A stretch of DNA of 64,000 bases from Ptychodera flava. Taxonomy: Eukaryota; Hemichordata; Enteropneusta; Ptychoderidae. The notes beneath the pieces are model-generated. The model did not search any database. It worked only from the letters and a program-made list of their open reading frames with translations, and had not been told where the DNA came from. Positions 1-14,700 of the stretch are shown here, in pieces (within the stretch, counting starts at the first letter, position 1; each line of letters starts with the position of its first letter). The position numbers and the translations under genes are program-made. Location of the stretch: assembly GCF_041260155.1 (NCBI RefSeq), contig NC_091942.1, forward strand, positions 8,450,501-8,514,500. Direction: 5' to 3'.

Positions 1-305
1 GCACCGAGCAGTTTGGTTGTTTAAAATCTATATGACAGATTTAGAAGAAAATAATTATGTATACAGACTAGACAAACCTACACAAGGGGTAGTCCAATAA
101 AAGCAAAGTTCCTAGACAGATGCCAATTGCATAGGTGTAGGTGTGCTAATAAAACATTATCGCTGAAAAATGCAAAGTGGTGACTTGTGCATCAATAGTA
201 TGACTATTATTTCAGGCTTACACTGAAACAGAACAAAACCTGACCATGGTGTGTTGACAAAAAGTGTTGTGTAAATTCAGAGAAAGTTTTGTGGAAACTT
301 AGAAA

Positions 306-569
306 TGGTTCAAGGGTACTCCTGGTGTTCGTTTCTCATACAGAGCAAAAGGATGTTCCATTTTTGAAAGCAGGGCGGAAAATAGCAACAGTGGAATATT
401 TGCATTTCAATTGCTCTTTTGGCAGTATTGGCAAGACCATCTGTTAAAATACAGACAGCAAAAGATGACTGGACTAGAATGGGAGATTATGCCGTCACTT
501 GAGGGCGCTCCCATACTTGCATTGTCTTGCCCTGTATGAGAAATGAGCACCAGGAGTACCTTGAACCAT
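306..569. mobile_element. Short inverted-repeat MITE
   Basis: Ends are about 36-bp imperfect inverted repeats: GGTTCAAGGGTACTCCTGGT at the left and its complement (ACCAGGAGTACCTTGAACC) at the right. No coding capacity. The internal CACTTGAGGGCGCTC motif recurs near 5530. Confidence 0.7.
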
Positions 570-599
570 CGACATTTCAGTGTAAGGACTATATCTGAT

Positions 600-778
600 G
601 ACATTTTGAATTTCAAATGTTGGAAAAATCTTGGGTAATTTGTGTCTCTAGTCGCAAACTTTGTACAGTGACCACTGATTTTTATTCTTGATTTGGTAAG
701 AGAATGACTTAAAGTTTCTTTGAGGAAAGTTTGAGCAAAAGTTGACGTCTTTCACTTTTGAGACACATACTACCTTAA
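600..778 (+). mobile_element. AAGGTAGAA-family MITE, right half only
   Basis: Matches the right half of the full copies at 31976-32318 and 33114-33457, ending in the family terminus TACCTTAA. Confidence 0.65.
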
Positions 779-2108
779 TACATCCAACATTTGAGAGGTA
801 ACAAGAACACATGCAACATATCTGCAAAAATGATACAACTGAGGCGGAAGTGTTGGAAATGGAATGTTGGAAATTGAATTAATAAATGTTGGCAACAAAC
901 TTTCTCTGAACTAAAATGAAAAAAGACTGCAGAACACTTTCTCTGAACCTTAGTTCTATGAATTATAAAAATATACATTCAAAGTCTGTGCTGTTGTGAA
1001 ATTAAGTGATATGCACAAGTTGTGAAAATCTGGCAAAAATAGACCCTACATTGATTTTAGTATATTATTAATTGATTAAAAATTTCAGAACACTGTATTT
1101 CAATGATTTAATATCAGACTAAATTACCTTCATGTCAGAAAGAGAGCTCCTAGGTCCACCTTTTCTTTTAACTCATTGTAAAATATCTGACATCTAAACC
1201 ATGGTTTCTGTTAAGTAAGTTTTAGAAAATTTGTGTACTTTTGCAGAATTGTAACAGTATTATTGACTTAAAAAGGTGGTTGGAAGACTGATATTTATGA
1301 TATGTTTGAAGTGCTGAATTGAAATATATCCTAAGTTATATATCTGATTTGGCATCTTGCCAAGTTCAAACTAATATGCCCTCATGGGACGGCCTAACAT
1401 TCAGACTAGCTTTGAACCTTTCAAACCACTCCCCTATTACATCTTAATGGTTTAACCCTAAAGCTAACAAACACATACAGTACTGCTGATTGGGCTGTAT
1501 ATCAAAATGATGGATTCTGAAGTTTGTGACTACAACAAAGCTAATGGTGGAGCAAGGGAGTATGAATGAGACACTTTGCCGCTGGCAATAAAAATTGTCA
1601 AACTTTCAGAATCAATATCCATCACTGTGGGGTTCAGAGAAGACAGCAAATGTCAGTCTTATTGTTTCGCTTGCTTAACTTCTATTAGGAGTAAGTAACT
1701 TGACAAAAATGCTTGTCTAGACTGAGCTGGCAGTATTCAACAGCTGTCTCCTATAATATTAAAGCCCCATTAGCTGTATCTTTTTTTTTTCAACATGACG
1801 GTTAGAAATCAAATGCAGCTTATGTAAAAGTGCGTACCAAAGTGTGCCATCGGAATGTTTTTTAAACACTGGGGATGACTGCAAAACTTAGATTTTAATG
1901 AAAAAAATAATTTTTGAGTTGCAACTCAAATATGATAGCTTCATATGTACATGTTAGGCATCTGAATTTAAATGACCAAATCCATTGCCAAGGAATGACA
2001 TTTTAGTGATTTTCAAGGACAATATGCCTTTACAAGGGGAATTCAAGACATCTTTCCATAGACTGGATCATAATTTTTGATGAAAGCTACGGCTAATGGT
2101 GCTTTACA

Positions 2109-2456
2109 ATGAGGTAGAATGTGCCTCAAGGACAGATAATTGGACTCAAACTGTTACAATTTTTTCTGATGTCCCACTTGTGGGGGCTAACGCTCTAGGG
2201 GTAAGAAAAATTTTCACCATCTTAGTTTTTCAAAAGTCAAAATTTTATTTTCCCAATACAGTTCAGACAGGGATGGCAGCCATTTTGAATTTCAAATCTC
2301 AGTATATGTAGGTGATTTGTTTCTCTAGTATCAAACTTAACATGGTGACCCCTGATTTTTATTCTTAATTTGCTAAGAAAATGGTTGAAAGTCTCATTGA
2401 GGAATGTTTGATCAAAAAGTTTAAGTCTTTCACTTTTGAGGCACATACTACCTAAA
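2109..2456 (+). mobile_element. AAGGTAGAA-family MITE
   Basis: Left end GAGGTAGAATGTGCCTC and right end GAGGCACATACTACCT are inverted repeats. Lies within 0.6 kb of the ACSM stop. A minus-strand AATAAA (2358-2363) lies inside and could serve as polyadenylation signal. Confidence 0.75.
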
Positions 2457-2669
2457 TGACGTTAACAGTATTCCATCTCAATCATAAAAATGAGATTCAA
2501 TCTAAATGTGCAAACAGTACAAAATATTGCAGTGCATATCTCTGATTCAATCACTGATATTTTTTCACATTGAAATCACAATTTGGGCGTTTATAAAAAA
2601 ATGATGTAACCCTCTTTGTTTTCTATATTGAGTCAATGCCAAAGCAGATGGAAATAGAGGGTGGCAGGG

Positions 2670-2774
2670 TTATTCCTCGGCATCATCATTGGCTACGCCC
2701 CATTCTTTGTTCCTCAGCTCAACTCTCCTGATCTTACCACTCACAGTCTTTGGAAGTGAGTCAACAAACTCGAG
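2670..2774 (-). CDS. ACSM: ACSM exon 15, catalytic lysine and stop (residues 612-645)
   Basis: Encodes [20 protein letters not shown]. Lys625 in SGK is the catalytic lysine of the adenylation half-reaction in this superfamily. The frame closes at TAA (2670-2672). Confidence 0.95.
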   Translation of the reverse strand, partial: LEFVDSLPKTVSGKIRRVELRNKEWGVANDDAEE

Positions 2775-5700
2775 CTGAAAGAGATGGGAATAGGAGCGTA
2801 AATAGTGAGAAGACAGATTTCTTCTGATAAAAGTCGATATTGCAAGTCCATGTTTAGTTATGTACTGTAATCTTAATCTGGTTTTTGAAACCTTTGAGAA
2901 TTGCTAAATGTCTCCTTTGCGCTAGTGACGTCTCCTGCAAGTGTAATTTTGCAGTTTCAGAAAACAAAAGATTGACGTCAAAATTATTATGGGAATTTCC
3001 GTGTCCAATAAAATCTCAATGGAATGTGTGGACGAACACTGAAATTGCAAGTTCTTTGAAAAATTGAGCATCCTTTTAACTCAATTTCAGTCTTGTAATT
3101 ATGAACAGCAAACCTCCAGGAGAAAGGACTAACAGTGTCATGTATCTTTACAAACACAAATATGCATTTACCCTCAAAAGGACAAAATGGATTTACCATC
3201 TGAGATCCTGATTTTATGATTATATTCTGACACAAGAATTTTGCTATGTCATTTTCAAAATGTGGTTCTGAACTTCTTCAACATGAAAAGGAAAAAAGAT
3301 ACATTGGAAGTGCTCTGAGTTGCCAACAATACCTTTCTTGGATACTTGTATGGAGCAGTGGTCTTTTTAACATGTTCTTGTAACTCCTTGGCAAGGGTCT
3401 CTTTATCCGCTGTGGCATAATCCTCAGTAAGAATAACAAATGCCTTGACAACCTGATATAGAAGACTATGTAGTCAGAGGGTGACAGCTGGATTTTTCAA
3501 TTGCACCACATGTACATGCATAGATGAGAGATGAGGCTAGAAAAGTGTGTGGCTGGAATATGAGAACAAATTTCTGAACTGATTGCAGAACTTTGCAGGT
3601 TCTGATACGTAGAGGGGTGCTTCTTAACAGTTTCTCTTCTGCAGTCATTTTTGTATAAATCTACCATTTAAAGTTCAAGTTTGATTTTTATTTGTACAGG
3701 TATCAGCGATTTCAGATCAGTCTATGCATATGTATACACGATACATAAATAAGCATATGTGGTCTGACTTCTACTGTCTATGGTATGAAATACTGATTTT
3801 TCTTTTACCTCTCCTCTTACTGGATCAGGACTGCTGACCACAGCGGATTCCAGAACAGCATCGTGTTCAATAAGAGCACTTTCCACCTCAAAGGGTCCAA
3901 TACGATACCTGTTTGTGTGTTTTAAAGGAGGAAATCTAAATTGAATTGTGTTCTAAAATGATTCAGCCAACATGCAATGACTTTTAACACAGAAACATGC
4001 TATGAAGAAAAAGGATATTCCTAAACATAAAATGGATTTGTATCTGGGCTTTGACATTTCACTGAACTGATGCATTTATTTATTTTCGCTTTCTTCCTAG
4101 CGACTTTTATTTACGACGAACAATGCAACTTTTGTTGTGTTCTGTCACCAACTGCAAAGTACTTCCCTTTCAGTTTTTGCATTTCTGGGATACGGAGAGT
4201 CAATGGCAGCTCAACTGATCAAGTCAGTTGCAGTTTGTGCTATATATGATGTCATGAATTGTTAAGGTCAAGTGTGAGCCTTTCATTGAGAATGTAAATG
4301 TTGAGAATTACGCAGATAATAAAGAAGATTCACAGGTTTTAATGATGCATGCCCTCACCATGCTGAAATGGAATCATTTTTTTAGATTCAACCTGTTGAC
4401 CCCAATTCTCTAAAAACGGATCCAAAACTCTTCATTTATAATAGGTTTCAACAAAGACTACAGTGGTGAAAGGGTAAAAGTTCCAAGATACATCATGAAC
4501 AAAAACAATAATCTACCAGCCATGTAACAGTGTGTAGGAATCTTCTAACCAATATATAATGCACAACTTACCCCGCTGAAATGATGACGTCATCAGCTCT
4601 TCCAACAAACCAGAAGTAGCCATCAGAATCTCTGTAACCACGGTCACCCAACAAGTAGTAATCTCCACGGAATGATGCCGCAGTACGGTCCGGATCATCC
4701 TGACGGGAAAAACAATTGCCAGTGTTTGATAAGCTGCCCACTTATCGGTGATATACAGTATATCACATCAATGATTACACTAAAACTGGTTTCATATTAG
4801 GTACTTAGCCCTAAACAAAACAATATTACTGAGACCCGGTACGGTGTATATGCACCTATCAATGTTTTCCACATCAATGTGGGTGTCACAAGGGAATTTG
4901 ACATTTTTTTCTGAGCCATGTCAAATTCCCCACCAAAGGTAACAAAAACATGTCAAAATACACTACAAGTGGGGGAAGTAGAGGCCACATGGAGATAATA
5001 AGGACTTCATTTAGATAATTTAACAATTGTGGTAAGAGTGGAATTACATGTAACTTTGATCACAATGGAGTCAATCAACATAAGTGTAACATGTACAATG
5101 ATGAGATCATACTCTTTCATGAAACCAGAACAAGAGAGGAAAAACTGCTGACTGGACATACCACATATCCCCTGAATAGTCCAACAGGTCTGTCTGGTTT
5201 CACTTTGATTGCAATGTTACCTTCCACACCATCTTCTACAACGTTGCCATCCTCGTCAACAATGGCTGCGTCAATACCTGGACCTGCTTTGCCAAAAGAG
5301 CCAGGTCTGGTTTGTATGCAGCGAAACGTGCCACAGACAAGAGTCTGCTCCCGTATACACGTAAAACAAAAATGAAGCAACACTTGTTACAGGTATGATT
5401 GTTTGAGAAAGAGATCATCTGACTGTTGCTATGAGATCATGCAAGAATGCTTATGCTAGATTTGTACAGTCTGTACTGGCTGCAAAAAAAATTCACATAA
5501 CAATAATGGCAGACATGAGTGATAGAGCCATCACTTGAGGGCGCTCTCTTTGGAGGCTCAGAGAACACCCTTGGGCAATGGATCTTTCAATCTACAGTGA
5601 TAGGTATCTGTTGTGCGCAGAAGATTTGTATTTGGGACAAGGCAGCTTGTTGGAGATGGTAATGAAGATATTAATTTGTGTGACATATTTGCATGATTGC

Positions 5701-8700
5701 ATGCTAATTATCCATGATTGTTTCAACACAGGGATTCTGAATTGCACTTAGGAGGTCAAATCTAAAATCACCGCACATAGTATTGTGACATGCAGGGTTT
5801 CAAAATTCAACAACATGTCCAATTTTGAAGATTCACTCACTGTTTCTGTTTGTCCATAACCTTCTTTGATCATTTGTCCGGTTTCCTTCCTCCATTCCTC
5901 AATCACCTCTGGATTCTGCAACAACAGGGAAAGCCAAGACAGAAAGACCCTTCTTTATCACACAAAGTTTACGTTTCTCCTTAATCTACACACTAGACAC
6001 ATAAATGTATTTTGAAGGGTAATAGATTTCAAACTGTCAGAAACAACCAAGAGGATCACTGTCAGAGAGTAAAAATGAGTTTTTAAAACAGAAATTCATG
6101 GTCTTTGAAAGCAAGACAGTAAATATCATTATCTTACATGTTTTTGTGGGTTTTCGCATTTTGTGTAGCTTTTTGTATCTTGCCGAAATTTTAACTTAAC
6201 CAACAGCTACAGATGCCGACGGTAAAAGCACTGATACATTTTATAGCATTGGGTAACTTTAAGATTTGGTAGTTCACTTTTCCCTTTTTTTACCAGAAAT
6301 TGAACACCGTAGACTAATTTTTGGATGACAAAGTCCATTACCACACTTTTCAGAGGTGTTAGTCCAGTGAAAATAGGGTTAGACCCACCAAAAATTGCAA
6401 CAGAATTTTTTTTCTTCAGAATGCATTTTGGAGAGGTACCAAGAATAACATACTTAAAGTTTACTCAAATCTGCAACATTTGGGAAATATGTCTAACTTG
6501 CATAAATCAAATATTGCTACCAGCTGTCTGACAAAATAACATAATTGGCCATATATCACATGTTAAACAAGCTAAAACAAGCGATTTTAAAGTCAAACAT
6601 TAATTATTTGGCACAGGGAATCATTTTGGAAATATAATGTTTAATATAGAAACTTTCATAATTTGCATAAATCCAATATGGCTGCCTACATTCCCACAAA
6701 ATAACATTTCCACCTGTACATCACAAACACGCCATTTCTGTGATTTTTCAGTCAAAGTACATTTCTTTGGCATGGGCAATTGATTTTGGAGGTACAATGT
6801 TTTACATGGGCTTTTTAATAATTTGAATAAATCCAATATGATGGCCATAATTCCTACAAATAATATTTTCAGTCATGCACAACGTATTAAAACAAGCTAT
6901 TTCAGGGTTTTTTAAGTTGAAATATATTTCTTGGGCATAAAGAAGCATTTTTGGACGTTCAATGTTTCACAAAAGCGCTATGATAATTTGCATAAATCAA
7001 ACATGGCTGCAAAATTAATGTCCATTTGCTTAATAGTTTCTAATATGACTATTGATCTGGTATATTTTTAACACTAGAAATCACTCAAAAAGAACTGGAG
7101 TCCTTGCACATTTATTTTTTAAAATATGGATGATATGCTATAAACCTATTTATAATAACGACCCATTTAACACTGAAAATCTATTCTAATAGTTTTTTAG
7201 GGCACCTGAATGTGTTAAAATACTTCATAAATATACTGTATTTTGTAAAGAGAATATTTTTGCTTTTTAGAGAATATACTATTTACAACAACTCTGTTCT
7301 GATATTTTTTGTATTTGCCCTCTCTTGGTGTAGTACCTATGAAAAATTAACATTTTTATTCTTTGATTGGTCAGACATCAAACTCGCAGAACAAAACACA
7401 TAGACTATGTAAGGCCATGAAAGGGACATGGAAATGATTACATATGGGATAGAAACCATTGTACCAATGCGTTTTTTTCTATTACTAATGCATCATCAAA
7501 ATAACAAAACAATCATGTTACCTCCCTCTAATGATTGTTGGCTTTGAACATAGTTTCCATGGATACCAATGTTGATGAAATCAATGATCTTGCTTTCAGT
7601 GAAATTGAATATGTGACTGAAAGCATGGGTTTTCCATGATAATACTTTTTTCATGCATTTTATTCCTTACCAGTGGTTCTCCTGCACTAATAGTGTGACG
7701 AATCGATGTGAGATTGAACTTGGCCAGATCTTCCTGTATAAACATCCGGTACACTGTGGGTGGTGCACAAAAAACAGTGATGGGGTACTCTCCCAACAGC
7801 TGTTGAAATTTGAAAGAAAAGAGAGAAATACCCAATAAAACTACATGCATGTTTGATCTTTATTATTTATGTCGATAACTCCATGGGTTTTGAAAACCTC
7901 CTTGCAACAGACAGAAATTGAAAAGATCATGTGACCTTTTGTGCATGTACACATTTATAGGCATTTTATTTGGGGCAATTTTTGAAATATTCGGAAACAA
8001 AGTATACAACCTTAGTGGATTCGTGGTTATGAGATTGAGGTACAGTACTGGTATTTACTTATTTTATCTTTATAATACATATACTATGTGCTTGGGAATA
8101 GGTACATGTACATGTATCTGGACACCAGCTGGTTCTGTGAACTCTTTTTGAAGGGTATTGATCAAATGAAGTTTTCCACAATTGTGATGATTGAAAAATT
8201 TACACTTTCAGCATGGAGTTTATTTTGATCAATTTCAATGGCAATTTCGAATTTCTAAATTAATAGTAAACTTTTAGGAAATCTATTCAAATAAACCTGA
8301 ACTTCCCCTGAATTTTATTCCTTAATATGCACAAGAATTTCCTTAACTTAAGCTTGGACTAAAAGTGTCAAGGTGCAACCTACATTGATAGCTCCGCAGC
8401 AAGCCGCCTTAGGTGGCAGCAAGTGACTCACTGATATGCATGTGTCAGTGCAGTACAATAAGAATAAAATTCTTGATGGCATGAAAACCTCTGTTACAAT
8501 CCAACTTGATGATTCTTTTGATTACGTCATCTCCATGTCATGGTTCCACTTCAAGTTTATACTTTAAGCACGATTTGCAAGCAATAAAGTTGTAAAACTA
8601 CTTAATAAATTGAAAAACATAGAAAATAAATTAAAAAACATTGACACATATTTGTCTAGGATAAAACATGTCACACTATTTAATCACATCAGCTGTGTGC

Positions 8701-11700
8701 ACTCTGCATGTTGGCTGCTGCTTATTTCAATGGTCACTGCAGTGGAATAAAGCATGCAACGCTGAGTAGTCCATCTCAGTGACTGTTGTACACGTAGCCA
8801 GCACGGCTACGAGGCTATCAAGACTTGCACTGTTGACAAAGAGGAGTATCTTTAAAAATTCTATATTCAAAACCCATTCACTATGAATAATGAGTTGTCA
8901 CTTTATTGATATAAACCCTTTGAGTGCCAAAGTCTATTTTTGTCCGCTTTATAAAAATACTACAGCCAATTTTTCTCAGAATTCAAAACTGTCGCCAATG
9001 AAATGTGATGTCCATTTGGTCCAAAATTATAAAAAAAATACAAGAAAATTCAAAAAAAATTGGTAAAATGTTGCACTAAAATTTTGGCGGAAAAAAAATT
9101 ACAGCGCTCAAAGAATTAACAGCTATGCGAGGTTATGGCATAGGGAACTGCACCAAAGTCCGCCCCAGGGGTAGGGGTGTCCTGTCTCAGGACAACATTC
9201 TTCTTGCTATGGTTTATTTTATTTATTGCCAATAAAGAGTGTAACTACCAACCTTTCTTTGCAGCTTTGGTGTCTTTGTCTTATGTTAGTGCTGGTTTTG
9301 TAACGATTTCTTTTTTCGTTTTTACGTCCTTTGACAATCTTTAGCGAAGTTTTGTCACTGTGTTGCGTCTATTATCTTACCAGTTTGATTGCCTAATTCG
9401 CCAAGGCAAGCAAAGGTTGTAGTAATTTAGTCTATTATCTGATGAGTTTGAGTGCCTAAATCGCCAAAGTAAGCAAGGTAAATTACTAATCTGTGGACGC
9501 TGTCACCAGATTATCACCGGATTAACTTTGACAAAGTCAACAACGAACGCACCAGCAAGGTATAACACAAGAAAGGGCTGAAACTCTCAAAAGCCGTGTC
9601 CAGATGTGGTCCGTAAAACTAGTGGACACTTTATATTCATGTATTCAGAAACAAACAGAAGGCAAAACAAACTTGAATATTCATTTGTAAACGAACAGGT
9701 CGGAAAGGAGGACCTCCCAAGAATGCGTGGTATGTGTTCAACACACCTTGGTAACGTATCGGAGATGTGTTTATACTCTTCCGGCTGGCCTGGCAAAAAC
9801 CACGTAGGTCGACGCGCCTAACACCGCATCGAACTGAATCAGACTTCATGGGTATACTGAACAATTCCGTGTAAGTCAAGAACAAGAACGGAAAAGACTT
9901 TATTAACTCGACGTTCGCGCTCGCCTTCAACTTGTCCAGTTTATCAACTGCGTTCTTGCAATACGTACACTTTCGTATTAGTCATTTTTTTTCAAATTAC
10001 AAAAGACATGTTTTACATACGACGGATTGTGTGCTCTACATTACAAGTCGGCTTGTCGGCTGGTGACTGCGTGCCTGCAGATTTTATGCACCGCGGTATT
10101 TTGCTTTCCCCATATGCTAAGTTAAAACACAAACAAGAAGGTCGAGTTTTCTGAGATGAGTTTTCTCTCTGCAAATCAAGAAGCATTTCGAACACGAATG
10201 ATTCGGATATCTTTACCTCAACATTACTAGCTATGCAGCTCGAAAGTTATGCTTGGAAACAGGATGGGTATATTAGTCAAAGCCGGATTTTGCATGGCAT
10301 CTAAGGAAACCGGCTTTTCTTTCTCAGAAAGCATGCAATGTATTGCATACTGCTTATGCTCGCTTTTTTCTGAGATTTTAGCCCTCTCGGCCATAGAAAC
10401 GTCATTGAGCTGCCAAGAATATGATAATTCAGTCGCGTGAATCTGTATATATTTTGATACATTATTTTATCAATACTTACACTCAACTACCTAACGCATC
10501 AAACAAGGGTCATGTCAGGTTCAGGCTTAGGACGTTCTCCAAAAGACATAATCGATTAGTGTCGCGGAATGATTTTCACCAGGTTTTAGAACTAATAAAT
10601 AACTGGTCATCAGTGTGTCTTCGCATACCAAATCGACAAGTGTATTAGTAACTTCCGAGGGATCACATCCTTCACTGTAAAATTGTTTTTATACAAAAAC
10701 ATATTTTCGAGAAAGCTGACGTGCAAGGGAAAGACACAACGACTGAGTCTGACGGAGGCGCAAAAAACAGTGCATTCGCATTTGTGTCCGATGTACACAT
10801 CTCTGTGATTCCAGTTTATCAGTTGACGAAGCCTACGTCAAATTGTAGTGAACTCCGAACAAAGTCCCACATAACATGTAAAGGCAAGTCAGTGGCCATA
10901 TTATGATGGATTGCAAAAACTTCGAAATCTAACATCCTTCACTGTAAAGCTGGGGTTTTTATACAAAAAACACATTTTGGGGAAAGCGAATGTGCGAGGG
11001 AAAGACACCGCGATCGCGCGACTGAGTCCGACAGCGGCGCAAGAAGTATTTCCTCGACAGTCAGACAGTATGCTATATGCATTTCAAAAGCGTGTCCAAA
11101 CGTTGACATAAAAAGATATGTCCAAAAGGTTTTGTTACGCAGGGTTTCACGTGGGTTCAAAAACTGACATAAAAAAGATATGATGTCCAAAAAAATCGTT
11201 TTATTCAGCTGACTGATTTATCGTCTTTGCTATGGCCTAAACGTCCCCGTTTTCGTTCGACAAGACTGTGACATCAATATCTCCCCAAGGTAAGCTTATA
11301 GATCAACCTGGTTGAGTATTACTCTGATTACTGTGTTTCCAACAGTAATTCCAAACGAATAAGCATATTAGGCATGAAAATACTTTTGCCGACTAGTCAG
11401 TTTTTATGCAACAAGCGGCGAATTTATTCCCTCAAACTATGACTGGCTGTAGTCAAAAGCACATAGATTGCCATGTCCGTGTTTATTAAAACACTGATGA
11501 GCTTGATCCTCGAATCGCACATCCCAAAGCATATTGGGTAATTTGTTTAGGCCAAAAAAAGAAAAAGAAATGTTTCTGGTCAGCGCGCGCGTCACTTGAT
11601 CAACAGCGCGTCACCCTTTTTTTTTCTGTTTGTGGCCGTGGGCCGTGGCTGACACCAAACCAAAATGGCTGAAGAGAAAGAGAAAATTCTTTGGGGGGGC

Positions 11701-14700
11701 ACGATCAGTGACTGCATGAACAGTATATATGTGACTATATTGATAACATTATAAAACTGACCCTCCTCCCTCCCTTGAGGGAAAAAAATAAAAATAAAAA
11801 AAATTAAATTCGCGTCGCCACACCATTTTTTAAAGAAAGATCTGACCAGAAACGTTCTTTTTTATTTTTGGCCTTACCTCTATCATGTGGGCTTAAACTA
11901 AACATTTCTAAGGTCAGGGTTTCTAGTTCCGGCTTCCGGTCTGACGGACCACATCGGGACACTGACTCCACCGCTTCGATTAGTGTTCTATTGCTCAAAG
12001 AAGCAACCGACGAAGGCATAAATTGGCCTGTCCCCGTTTAAATATGTCAGAAAACTGTTGGCGTTCGAAAAATTGGGAAATGTTTATCGTAAAGTAGGTT
12101 TCTGTGAACACGGCTTTTGAGAGTTTCAGCCCTTTCTTGTGTTATACCTTGCTGGTGCGTTTCGTTGTTGACTTTGTCAAAGTTAATCCGGTGATAATCT
12201 GGTGACAGCGTCCACAAATTAGTAATTTACCCTTGCTTACTTTGGCGAGTTAGGCACACAAACTTATTCAGATAATAGAGGCAGTATGTTGATAAAACGT
12301 TTTGCGCAAGATTGTCAAAGGGCAGTGCAAGTTAAGAACAAAATACCAAAGGTTGGTAGAATATATTTTTATTAGTAATACAACGAAACACCTACCCAAC
12401 CCTGGGGACGTACACGTAGGCCACCCCCTGTGGTTATGGGCTCAGCCCTTGTATGATAGTGTGCTGAAATACATGTAAGCTGTAACGAGCTCCTGGACCC
12501 AGTTGAGAGTATTACAGATATGCAGTCAGTTTGGTAATAAGTACTGTGAACATATGCGAAGTTTATCACTTGTAACAAATGGCAGCTTTGAAAAGCAGAA
12601 CTTGACCCTCACCTCCAGAATTTTGATGTGATCAAACTTCGGTGTATGATGGATGAAAACACAGGCACCTTGTAGCCATGGTCCAAACAAATTACTGTAG
12701 GCACACTTGGCCCATCCTGTATCTGACAGGTTCCATATCATGTCGGTTGGTGTCAAATCTAGAAAATACCTGCAAAACGCATACAAAAATTGCATTTTTT
12801 TATATATAAACCCTTTGAGTGCTGTAATTTTTCCCATCTTATAATAATTTTACTATCACATTTTACCAATTTTTATGAATTTTTCTGTAATTGTTTTGAT
12901 AAGTTTGGACCCAAGAAACATAAATTTTCATTGGCTAATGTTCTTATCAAAAGTTTCAGAAAAACTTTGAAAAGACCCAGTTGAGAGTATTACAGATATG
13001 CAGTTAGTTTGGTAATAAGTACTGTGAACATATGCGAAGTTGATCACTTGTAACAAATGGCAGCTTTGAAAAGCAGAACTTGACCCTCACCTCCAGAATT
13101 GAAAAAAGAAATTGTCTGTGTTGTATTTCATAAAGGTGACAAAAGTTGATTTTGGCACCCAAAGGGTAGGCATAGGGTCTATGGTCTATGGTTAAGGCAA
13201 TATGATGCTGTTCAAAGAATTTGGTAAATTTTTTATTTTTGTTTCTTTATGGAGATACATATTCAACAACTTGTTGTAAGGTTAAAGAAAAAAGTTGAAA
13301 AGTGTAAATTGATGAAATAAAGATACTGGTGAGATGTCTAACCATTATATCATGTTATCTTGTCCAGGTAAAACCCTTATTTCCAAATTTTAGAATCACT
13401 TTGGTAGCTAACTGAACAGGCCTGTTTTTTACTGACACGTCAACAATTCTTCACAACCATCGTGCATTCTGAATCATTCTGTCTTGCATACCGTACGATA
13501 TACCTAATACACATTGCCAGGCAGGTTACTGTGAAATTTCACCTGACTGGCCAAAAATTTCCCTGCCAATAGCAGGCTGGAAGACAGTTACTTCCTGCTC
13601 GGTTTTTAAGGAATTCCTGAAATTTTTTTGAGTCGACCATACACTACTGAAGTATTCACACTGTACATGTATTGTATCAAATTTTCTTGAATCAAAGAGT
13701 ACATTTTGGGAACATTGTTACAGAAAATTGGCTTACAGGGCAAAGTGTTGATCACCATCAAAAACGGAGGTGTTGTCATGAACTGCAGCGGTATACTAGT
13801 TGAATTTTTTAATCATAGTGAAGGTTAATCAAAGTTGATCTCTACATCTTTCCCTGTCGACAAATGTAGCACATGTACCTGAAACATTTCTCTTAAAGCT
13901 GAAACTTTTTGAATTAGCAGAGCTTTTTCTTTGGTTGAGAAAATCAATGCAATGATGTTGATCAAGAAAATATAATTCTGCTGTGCTGATGTATCATCAT
14001 TGTTCAAGTTTGTTGCACAAATGGTAAAATGGTGATTACTGCTTATTTCTCTTGAAATTTTCGGCTTGAATCTACTGAAAGACCTCTCACTTACATGTAG
14101 ATACAACACTTACTTTCCTGTTAGGATATGGCCTAGTCCATAGCTAGCATGGCTGTGTTCGGCCATCTTGGGGAGGCCAGTTGTCCCACTTGTGAAAAAG
14201 ATCGTCATTGGTTCATCAGCTTTCGTCTTGACACACTGTGGCAAGAATAAAACCAGATATGAACTGAATATGCTCACGTGTTTTACAACAGGTTCATTAA
14301 TAGTAGTACGCTTCACAGAACAATAAGATATATGTTATCACTATATGTAGCAGGTTTTTTTCAACATCGCACAGTACTCTCAGATTTAATCACTAATTAC
14401 AAAACTTTATTTAATATGCAAATGAGCTGTTAATTAACTTGACACTGCTCAATGCTTCATGGGACAATTAGATATCCATCAGATCAACATTTGTAGCACG
14501 TTTTATTTAATTTAATGCAGTAATTTTAGAGTAATGTCACTAATTACAAAGTTCATTAAATATGCAAATAATCCCTATATTAACTTGACACTGTTCAATG
14601 ATTCATAGCACATTTATATTTATCAAATCAATATCTGTAGCACGTTTCACAAAATTTGGTGCCGTAATTTCAGAGTTATATACCTAATTACAAAGTTTAT

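Larger units (their letters stand above)
1..2669. other. 3' flank of the ACSM gene, no gene seen
   Basis: AT-rich sequence downstream of the ACSM stop. Holds a 264-bp inverted-repeat element, two copies of the AAGGTAGAA MITE family and a dispersed repeat around 1757-1810 sharing CATTAGCTGTATCTT with 43980-44000. No protein-coding signal beyond chance frames. Confidence 0.6.
9150..12430. mobile_element. ~3.3-kb long-arm inverted-repeat element in ACSM intron 8
   Basis: Arms at about 9230-9602 and 12109-12372 are inverted copies. The inner ~150 bp of each arm (GCACCAGCAAGGTATAACAC to CTCAAAAGCC) is nearly identical. The interior contains a direct repeat (10660-10800 and 10929-11065, CATCCTTCACTGTAAA..TTTTTATACAAAA) and a nested MITE at 11550-11873. 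I see no transposase. Outer limits are approximate. Confidence 0.65.
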
